Source: Perkinsus olseni (lineage: Eukaryota > Perkinsozoa > Perkinsida). Taken from it: DNA of 26,021 nt. Of this stretch, positions 18,948 through 26,021 are shown piece by piece. The translations under genes and the position numbers were made by a program. Position 1 is the first letter of the stretch; each line of letters starts with the position of its first letter. The notes under the pieces were generated by a model. It worked only from the letters and a program-made list of their open reading frames with translations. It did no database searches and had not been told where the DNA came from. The stretch spans positions 1-26,021 of the forward strand of contig JABANN010000490.1 of NCBI GenBank assembly GCA_013115125.1, in the 5' to 3' direction.

Positions 18948-20673
18948 CTAAAGGCAGAGCCACAAGGCAGTGTTGCACTTGAAGCCACTGCCTAGGGCGA
19001 TCTGCAACACGCTGTCACCGGCCTTCAACTTGCCGGACTTCTCGAGGATGCCCATCTCATACCAAACAGAGGTGCTCATCGTGTTACCGTGCTTGGCAAG
19101 ACTCTCTCTCGACGGATGCACGTCTTTCTCAGTAAGATTGAGCACCTCCATAATATTGTCGATGACAGCGCGTCCACCCGCATGAACACAGAAATAGTCG
19201 ACGACGTGTGGGAGGTCTGAAGGCGCCAGTTGCGCACTACGGCTGAAGGGGCGGAGGAAAGTTGGCAAGCGGCTCATCCGGGGCAGGAGCTGCTTGAGGT
19301 TGAGCATGAGGGCCTCCCCAGCCACCGGGACGATGCTCTTAGAGAGGCAAAGGCTGAGGATACCATCCTTGTCAGTGCCTTGCCAGGCGGCGGTGAGAGC
19401 TTCCTCTTTGACGACTTGTGATCGGACGGTATCAAGCAGTTCGTATTTACCTGACAAACGTGTACACTATATCCGACTGGGGCAAACTGGATGTCGACCT
19501 ACAATTGCCGGTGTTCCAATTGGTCAGGAGTGCCGCTGTCGCTCCGTTGCGGAAGAGTACATTCGACATAACGCGGCTTCTTTCATTCCCAGAATAGAAT
19601 TGCCTGGCGTAAGACTCGGCCGAAATCACAACGCAGAGGGAACCGAGCGGCGCATGCTCGAGAAGACGACGGCCTAGGTCCATGGAGATAACGTTGGCAG
19701 AGCACCCCATACCTGTACAGGTGGAAATAGGGTAACGAAGAGGGGATGGGTCGTACCGGAGATGTTATAAGTGAGACAATCGCTCCTCAGGCCAAACTTA
19801 TTCGATACCATGGCAGAGAGGGAGGGAGTGGGGTTGAAAAAGGAGCAGTTTAAGACCAGAAACTGAAGCAACAGCATTTCATGTGAGCTCACGCTTGTTC
19901 GAACTCACATCGATCTGCTTGCCCTTGATCCCAGTCTTGTCCAACAGCCCCTGCATGATTTGCGTGAGGATGCAGTCCATCTCTTCGCGAGCATCCCCCA
20001 TGGTACCCGTCCAGGTCTTACCGGTCTTCAGACTCTCTGTCTGAAGGAAGAGGAGGTAGGCGCGTACAGCACATCCCGGGTCCCCAACGTACTATATTGG
20101 GAGGCAACGCGCTGCCTGAGCGGATGCCTGAGTGTGTGAGAACACGTCTGGCGAAGTCCTTGCTCTCCTCAGTGATGTTGGGATGACTGGACTTGATGGA
20201 AATGATGTCCTCATGGGATACTTCCCAGCTCTGTCAAAAAAGGGAAAATGAGTGACGACGGAAACGAGGCAAGCACCTCACTCGAAGGCTACCTTGGGCG
20301 CGAAAAATTCCTGATGATCGATACAGTAGACAGCAGGCTCTCGGGCCTTGACGATTATCGGTATCAAGATGGCGACCGCAAGAGGCAGTAGTCCTGCAAA
20401 GAGAGCTATACATGTGCAGAGGACGGACAAGGTCGGGTAATGCTACCAGCATAGCCACAACAGGCCATCCATAAGGCAAGCACCAAAGTCAGTGCAGCGG
20501 CAGTGCCGACTAACACCTGGTACCTGATCAATAGACTTGAAGTCATCCTATTGAACTGAGAGGCAAGCTGCCCACCTTCTGAGAAAGACACGGCAGAGCC
20601 TGAAGGCCTTTATAGTGGTGTCAACGCGAGAGTGGGTACCCATGAAGTCGGTGGCCTCGGACTCAGTAGACAT
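18948..20673 (-). CDS. 3-ketoacyl-CoA synthase (FAE1/KCS family)
   Basis: Eight exons on the minus strand: 20640-20673, 20447-20578, 20293-20393, 20093-20230, 19909-20040, 19757-19862, 19503-19712, 18948-19450. All introns are GT-AG, 44-62 nt. The joined frame is 1356 nt, 451 residues. Two hydrophobic segments near residues 31-50 and 57-70 anchor it in the ER membrane, as in the plant enzymes. The condensing-enzyme triad is present: Cys218 in G-M-G-C-S-A, His374 in F-C-V-H-A-G-G, Asn407 in H-G-N-T-M-S. Other family signatures are [19 protein letters not shown] and L-G-S-G-F-K-C-N. It catalyses the first, chain-length-setting step of very-long-chain fatty acid elongation, joining malonyl-CoA to acyl-CoA. 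Length and residue spacing match plant KCS enzymes; it looks intact. A typical ELO-type elongase is ruled out by the thiolase-like triad. Confidence 0.95.
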
Positions 20674-20679
20674 GGTAGT

Positions 20680-20725
20680 CTGAGAGGGGTGGGGCAGAAG
20701 AAGAGGCTGAGCGGAGGGGTTTTTG
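20680..20725 (-). promoter_or_regulatory. Candidate trans-splice acceptor of the ketoacyl-CoA synthase gene
   Basis: On the minus strand a strongly pyrimidine-rich tract ends …CACCCCTCTCAG six bases before the start codon. This fits a spliced-leader acceptor; a 5' UTR cis intron is the alternative. Confidence 0.45.
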
Positions 20726-21681
20726 AGTGGAAGCGTAAGCATACACGTCTGAAATGGTAGATTATACGGATCACAAGCGAAACGTTTATCAACAGCCTTA
20801 ACGGGCCAAGCAGACAGACGGCAGAAAAACACAGGCCGATCAATAGTGGGTAATATAGACATGCTTGCCTGCGCTAAGCACCCCGTCACAACGGCACAGA
20901 AGGGCCAATGTGATGACGTGCTTGTGCCCGCGTGCAAAGCGATAGTAGTTGAGGGTTGTCAAGATATGGAAGACTTGCAAGATTTTCTTTTGGGCAAGGT
21001 CGTGAAGAGAAGAGGAAAACCATCATGCGCTCATCTGCGAGCAGGTCCTTAGAACCATCCAACCGGTGCACCCTAACACAGTGCGCATGATTGCCCCTCG
21101 TCATTGACTTCTGAATCCCTTAGAAATCTGTCGTCCCTGGGTGGGAGCGTGAATTGCCGTGACGGTCGTCAGACGCGGATCCTCCGGGCTTTCACAGCTC
21201 AGTGCTTCTCCACGCCAAGCGATCTCATTAGCTGTTATCTCCGAACACATGAACTACGGCAGTGGCAAGGGGAATTGGGCAGGGCCGCCAGCTGTGCGTG
21301 GGGGGCCACCAACACTTGTGGAACCCCCGATTCCGGTAGGTCCGTCGTTGTAGTAGTAGTAGCTGCTCTCATCTTTGACACAATCCCCCATGCAATATAA
21401 CCCGGAGCTCTTGCGTCTGAAGGGGTTCGATGAAGCAAGCTGCCCATCTCTTCGGGTTTGTCTTGCCTCGAGCTGGGTACCCGAGCGGTCGACACTCACT
21501 AACGCTCATGCAGTGAAACTCTAGATCCGACAGAACGTCGAGATCATTGTCGCCGAGGGGCTGGTTTCTCGGCTGTTACAGACGACTCATCACCATCCGT
21601 TGTTACCGTCATTGCTCCCATCGCGAGACGAAAGCAAAATTGGTCGAAACACGACAACAACTGTGGAGTCACACTCAAAAG

Positions 21682-21696
21682 CGAGACCGGGTCTCG
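21682..21696. repeat. Odd palindrome, 7-bp arms with a 1-nt centre
   Basis: CGAGACC and GGTCTCG flank G21689 perfectly, 49 bp upstream of the proposed start of the three-RRM gene. Confidence 0.9.
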
Positions 21697-21744
21697 GAGT
21701 TCTATAGTGGCACGATAATGCGACTCGAACTTTCTATTGTCATC

Positions 21745-23703
21745 ATGAGTGAATGACCTGAGGGAAAATCGAGCGTTTCGAAGGTGCACATTGGCGTGTC
21801 ACTGTTCAGGCGGGGTATGCTCCCCCTACAGCTCCTCCGCCTCAGACTCAAGTATTCGTACGTCATTTACCAGCAGACATGGATGAGAATGGTGTGAGAA
21901 ATATGTTTGGTAAATTTGGTCCGATAGAGAGTGTCCTCTTCCGTGGTGACGGCGGTGCTTTGGTATTTGTACGCTTCCAATACCCAGAGTCAGCACAAGA
22001 TGCCATCAGTCACATGAACAACTTTACAGTACCTTGGCCTACTGGTGGCCCGTACACTCTATTAGTTGAGTACGCTAAACCTAAGCTGGGTAGAGCTGGA
22101 AAGGGTATAGGTGGCAAAGGTGGCGGCAAGGGGTTCCATGGTAGTGCAGCAGACTGGGACGCTCCTACCCCCTCTGCTCGACCACCGCGTGAAAGAAGTA
22201 GATCCCCATACAGCGGTAGATGGGAGGACGGTGTATCCGGTAAAGGGAAAGGGAAAGGCAGAGGAGGTGGAGGCCTTGGCCCTCGAGGCCTCAAGGAAGC
22301 AACGTGTTTGGTCCATAATATTCCAGAAGGCACAACATGGGAACATCTTAAGAACTTCTTCTTCAAGGCCGGGTTCGCCGTTCCACTCGGTAACCCCTGC
22401 AGTTGCCCCTGCAACCCATTCTCACCATCGTTCGTGTCAGTTAACATGGGTACTACTCCAGACGACTGCCCAGTTGGCATTGTTTCCTTCGAGTCTGTTG
22501 AGCAGATGCTCGACGCAATGAGGCAGCTGTCAAACTCCACCATGCACGCTCCGAATAACGTAGGTTGGTGACACTGCTACGGAACTGGTTTTTATAATTA
22601 GCCCACTGGATTCTGGCCACCCGAAAAGTTTCGTTTCCTCGCGATGAGCGCCTGGGATCAAGACAGAAATGATGTAAATCGCCCTGCATAAAAATTCTGT
22701 TGGGAATGACGAATTCTGGCACCGCTCAACAGCACACTGCCTTCGCAGCCGTCGGAGGCCGCAAGTCGGATCATCTACATGGAGCCAGAAGGCATGCTGC
22801 GCCCGACTCCAGGCGCATTCTTCAAGCGAATTGAACAACATGCTGCGAAGGAAGATGGGCCACCATTGGAAAGTATCAAAGAACAGGGTAACACTACCAC
22901 ACCAGCTCTGCTCACACTACCATTACACCACTAACACGGATTAGTTTGTAGCTGTTTACATTGCATAGATCTCGGTGATAAGCCAAAAGCCCAATCACAT
23001 TGCTTCTTTTCCGACTACACACCTAGTCAGGAGGCACGCCTTATAAGCCATCACAATGTCAAGTTGAAAATTCACGCTGCGTTCGTGGTGTGCACGGTGA
23101 AAAGTATTGATTGGATGGAAAGATTATCGACATGTGAAATGCAGGACAGAATCCAAAAGGCGAGATTGCATACGGCTTGATGCGCCCCAGCACTCCATGA
23201 AGTGCATCTTAGTCGCATTAGGTGGAGATCTTTGCACTGTCTACTGCGGTGGCCTAGCGGCTGACGTACCAGCGGAGGAACTAAGCAACCTGTTCACACC
23301 GTTTGGGAAGATCGTCCGTCTTGATATCAAGCCGCCATTCTATGAATGGAAAGGGTGAGTTGAACTGCTCGTTGAGGCTGTCCGTGTCGGCTATCATGAC
23401 CCATAGAGTCCTCATTGCGTGTACTGGGTACTGGAGGGCGCGGAGAGCCGACCAACGTGCCACTGTGATGCTGATAGCCTATGTGCTTCCAGATCATATG
23501 CATTCGTCCTGTACGACAATGCAGAGAGCGCCACCAACGCAGTGAACGCACTGGACGGTTTGGAGATGGCAGGGGCCCCCAACGGACGTATAACGTAAGG
23601 AGCAGCTTGCCGACATCACGCCGTGCATCGCTACTGTAATGCTTTTCTTAGAGTCCAGATCCAGGTGCAGAGGAAGCACTGGCCAGGGTTCAGAGCGCAT
23701 TGA
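21745..23703 (+). CDS. RNA-binding protein with three RRM domains
   Basis: Nine exons: 21745-21748, 21832-22389, 22441-22559, 22602-22673, 22749-22888, 22952-23133, 23222-23354, 23493-23594, 23652-23703. Introns are GT-AG, 42-138 nt. The joined frame is 1362 nt, 453 residues. RRM1 has RNP2 V-F-V-R-H-L and RNP1 A-L-V-F-V-R-F. A glycine/lysine-rich linker with R-E-R-S-R-S-P and G-K-G-K-G-K-G-R-G-G-G-G follows. RRM2 has C-L-V-H-N-I and V-G-I-V-S-F. RRM3, at the C-terminus, has T-V-Y-C-G-G-L and S-Y-A-F-V-L-Y. It is probably a pre-mRNA or mRNA-binding protein of CELF or splicing-regulator type. The four-base first exon is the weakest call; an in-frame ATG at 21718 would add nine residues. The acceptor at 23221 could instead be a few bases upstream. 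All other joins keep phase. Confidence 0.85.
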
Positions 23704-24295
23704 TTGGCTGACACTTCGTGATTATCGTCATAGTTTTAATCGCCTGCTATACTCGAGTTATCTAAAAGGAAGGAGTTCTTGTTGAGTCGTCAGTTTGGGG
23801 GATGTATCACAGACACGGACATAACTGTACTTAACCTTCGCACAAGTGACCAAGCCGAGCCTACGGCGTGCATCTGGAAGTTACCACGCAACCACCATGC
23901 AAGAAGGGCGGAAACGGCACTACCCCAATGGAGTTTTACGTCGAGGCCAAGTGGTAAAGTAGATGTCACTGAATGCCATCTCGGTGAACATCGGAAGAAA
24001 AGTGCGACTTACGATTCGACCAGTCAATCGTGTTTGCACCATTCTCAATAAGCTCCAAGTCCGGGTTGGCCGGGCGTTCGCTCGCTCGCCTCAGGAGACG
24101 CAGCATCGTTACAGCCCGAAGGGAGTTTTTCCGTACATTTTCTGGTGATACTTTCCCCTGAGACATATGTCGTTACCACTATCAGCCCCGCCTGCTCTTC
24201 GGTGTGGCTTATTCTAGGGGTGTTACCGTAGACTGAATCCTTTCCCTCTGTGCTCGGGAATTTTCTGAGAGGTCTTGCGCTGTCGCTGTCAGCTC
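23704..24295. other. No gene recognised
   Basis: No supported exon. It holds the 3' end of the RRM gene and the upstream region of the secreted-protein gene. Confidence 0.4.
24277..24292 (+). promoter_or_regulatory. Candidate trans-splice acceptor of the secreted-protein gene
   Basis: GCGCTGTCGCTGTCAG ends three bases before the ATG at 24296. Confidence 0.35.
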
Positions 24296-24778
24296 ATGTT
24301 CAACAATCGGACAATGGTTACACCCATCTTGGTGATTGCTTCTCTGGTGAACGTGGCAGAAGCATCCTCAAATCGAAGGCTACCAAGTCTGAGCCTCTCT
24401 TCTCTCTCCGAGGACGCCTTCGAGTCGGACCGCGAAGGCTCTTCATCTTCTACATCACATACCTTCGATAAAGCTCAGCCGGGTAGACTCTATGGCCGCC
24501 TAAACCCCCCTATTGTGTATGAGCCAGCGAGGCCTGGGGACGAAGAATGCGGTGTGCCTTACAAGCTCCCCACTATAGGACGGGAGCGCAGGTTCGTTGC
24601 GGCCATCGAGCCTAGTCTGCCTTTTCTGCCAAGAGTAAGCCGGGTAAATGACCCAGTAGCGAGCGTCTGCTCTCGAGCCGACCGGACACTCCTGCAGGGC
24701 CCAGTCGAGTTCGTTGCTCGCCAATACCTCCCCAGTCGCGATCCTCCCATGCCACAGTTCGTTTCGTTCAGGAAGTGA
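24296..24778 (+). CDS. Small secreted protein of unknown function
   Basis: An intronless open frame of 160 residues. The N-terminus has a signal-peptide-like core, M-V-T-P-I-L-V-I-A-S-L-V-N-V-A-E-A, beginning at the second in-frame ATG (24314); the first ATG at 24296 adds M-F-N-N-R-T. A serine-rich stretch (S-L-S-S-L-S-E-D) and a proline/arginine-rich remainder with three cysteines follow. No domain is recognised. It may be a lineage-specific exported protein. Its stop lies 42 bp before the next gene's ATG on the same strand. Confidence 0.5.
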   Translation: MFNNRTMVTPILVIASLVNVAEASSNRRLPSLSLSSLSEDAFESDREGSSSSTSHTFDKAQPGRLYGRLNPPIVYEPARPGDEECGVPYKLPTIGRERRFVAAIEPSLPFLPRVSRVNDPVASVCSRADRTLLQGPVEFVARQYLPSRDPPMPQFVSFRK

Positions 24779-24820
24779 TCGGCTTGGTCGAGATGAGGGT
24801 CCCATACGAAGAACCGCGAT

Positions 24821-25371
24821 ATGGGGAAGTCATCTCGATTATCAAGTCTGGGATGTAGCACGCGCTGGGGCCGCCCTAGCTACTGATCCTCTCACCCACA
24901 GTGCCACTGACCTCTTCGCTGCCAGAAGTTGTATTCAGGAGCGACACTCGCCCGAATACAACACAAGTATGTCACATCGCTCAGTTCTCCGTTGATGAGA
25001 GCTGGAAAGACGACGGAGTGCGAGAGAAGCTGCTCGAGGAGGCCCTTGCTGATGTTAGGCTGAGCTCTGGCATCTCTGATGAGCTATTTTACTTCAGCTA
25101 TGGCGCGAACGTCCTGGAGTGGCGGCTGCTTTCACCGTTGAAAATAGCGACGACGTTGACGCGATGATGCTGTACGGGGTGGCCGACTTCGCACGCCTAG
25201 AGTCAGCTCGAGGCAAGGTGAGGTTGCTCGTGTCTCGGTGGCATGAGCCTAGTTCGCCTCCCATCACAATTTGGAGTGTCCACCGACAGTCATTCTGGTT
25301 GTGATAATGACTCACCTGTTATCCCCGAACAGGTACCAGAAGGCTCCGTCGTCTATGTCTACTACTTTTAG
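24821..25371 (+). CDS. Small protein, possibly a dimeric alpha-beta barrel
   Basis: Four exons: 24821-24854, 24902-25053, 25098-25217, 25333-25371. Introns are GT-AG, 44-115 nt. The joined frame is 345 nt, 114 residues, in phase. The order V-C-H-I-A-Q-F-S-V-D (strand), R-E-K-L-L-E-E-A-L-A-D-L (helix), P-G-V-A-A-A-F-T-V-E-N (strand), M-M-L-Y-G-V-A-D-F-A-R-L-E (strand and helix) resembles stress-responsive A/B-barrel or antibiotic-biosynthesis-monooxygenase-like small proteins. That assignment is by pattern only. The first exon is short and the donor at 25054 is GTTAGG, weaker than the others. Confidence 0.45.
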
Positions 25372-26021
25372 TCTTTGTAACCATGACTTCCTCCTGTTGG
25401 TCCCTCTGGTGTGTTATCGTAGAAACATGTCGTGTTCGAGCTCACACTCGCGAACTCAGTACTCTCACTGCTTGTAGGAAAGAATATCTCCACTCACGAG
25501 GAGATCGAGCATAACATCGAGGTGTTATAGGTCGAGCTGATTCTACGAAGTCTGATGCTGATTGTAGGTGCGAACGTGGCTTTTATCGGCATCACTTCCC
25601 CGTGCACGAGGCACTGGAACAGACGGTGGGTCGAAAGAGGCATTGTGATGAAGAATCGTGACAGAGGCTGTTGATACTTGGCATGAGGATCTCTCCGTGT
25701 GTCTGACGCTTTAGATGAATCACCCATCACTGTCGGTCTGTTTGAAACGCGTGAACTCTTCACGCGGAGTATGGGTTAATCAGAAGACCCTTACTTTTGA
25801 CCGTTCCAGTTATTATTTGACCCCGCCTAATGAGAGCACCAACCCTCACGATTATCCTGTGCACTGGTATATGTGAGATCACTGCCCTTCGTTTTCTTCT
25901 CGTCAGTCCGAGAAGGCTAGAATTAAGAACAATATGTGTAATCCAGGAAACACAATACCCAGATATAGGAGAGGTTAATCTCAATTGATTATCCAATCTC
26001 AATCAATCATTCACAGTTGAA
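25372..26021. other. No gene recognised
   Basis: Several open stretches occur on both strands but none has a family motif or joinable partner. An inverted repeat with 8-bp arms and a 3-nt centre (GCGTGAA...TTCACGC core) lies near 25748-25766. Confidence 0.4.

Larger units (their letters stand above)
20674..21744. other. Divergent intergenic region
   Basis: Shared upstream region of the ketoacyl-CoA synthase (minus) and the three-RRM gene (plus). A plus-strand open stretch at 20846-21052 (L-V-P-A-C-K-A-I-V-V-E-G-C-Q) looks mildly protein-like but has no partner exon. A short GTA/TAG trinucleotide run lies near 21347-21361. Confidence 0.4.

Noticed and set aside
20846-21052. Open frame in the divergent intergenic region
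   Set aside because: Mildly protein-like, but no ATG context, motif or partner exon.
21347-21365. GTA/TAG trinucleotide run as a microsatellite
   Set aside because: Only four to five units; unremarkable.
25760-26002. Minus-strand open frame at the right edge
   Set aside because: Composition and lack of motifs suggest chance; it may also be cut by the window end.

Overview
The window looks like nuclear DNA of a compact, intron-rich protist. A perkinsid or dinoflagellate-like alveolate (for example Perkinsus) is my best guess. The grounds are many short GT-AG introns (mostly 34-110 nt), genes packed on both strands, pyrimidine tracts ending in CAG just upstream of several start codons (as spliced-leader trans-splicing would need), a Ngaro/PAT-like tyrosine-recombinase retrotransposon, and a eukaryotic-type nuclear tRNA-Pro. 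The organism call is inference. The gene models below are my own hand splicing, checked only by reading phase and family motifs.

Layout. 1-836: nothing clear. 837-1596: a miniature element with terminal direct repeats (TRIM-like), probably recent. 1603-2910: an extraordinary run of short perfect inverted repeats, nearly all with a single-base centre, often chained end to end. 3074-3541: a coding remnant. 3731-6276 (minus): a secretory-pathway gene with a fringe-like (GT31) part at the 5' side and a sulfotransferase-like part at the 3' side. 6526-6780: a plus-strand exon that runs into a 5.5-kb tyrosine-recombinase retrotransposon (6781-12278). 12565-12857: a small two-exon gene. 13059-15268: NOP58, 13 exons, complete. 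15551-15733: a diverged copy of the signal-peptide exon of the 6.2-kb gene. 16321-17568 (minus): a nine-exon coiled-coil protein. 18290-18361 (minus): tRNA-Pro(UGG). 18948-20673 (minus): a complete eight-exon 3-ketoacyl-CoA synthase. 21745-23703: a nine-exon RNA-binding protein with three RRMs. 24296-24778: a small secreted protein. 24821-25371: a four-exon small protein that may be a dimeric alpha-beta barrel.

How the genes relate. No operon logic is visible; these are independent nuclear genes. NOP58 (box C/D snoRNP core) and the three-RRM protein serve RNA processing. The GT31/sulfotransferase-like gene and the ketoacyl-CoA synthase serve glycan and very-long-chain lipid synthesis on endomembranes.

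The most unusual signal is the class of odd-centred palindromes. They are dense at 1.6-2.9 kb, and single examples lie elsewhere, including inside the C-terminal coding part of the minus-strand gene at 3793-3834. The two terminal repeats of the TRIM-like element give a before/after pair. One copy carries 14 extra bases that are two overlapping odd palindromes, which suggests the palindromes arise in place by short template switching.
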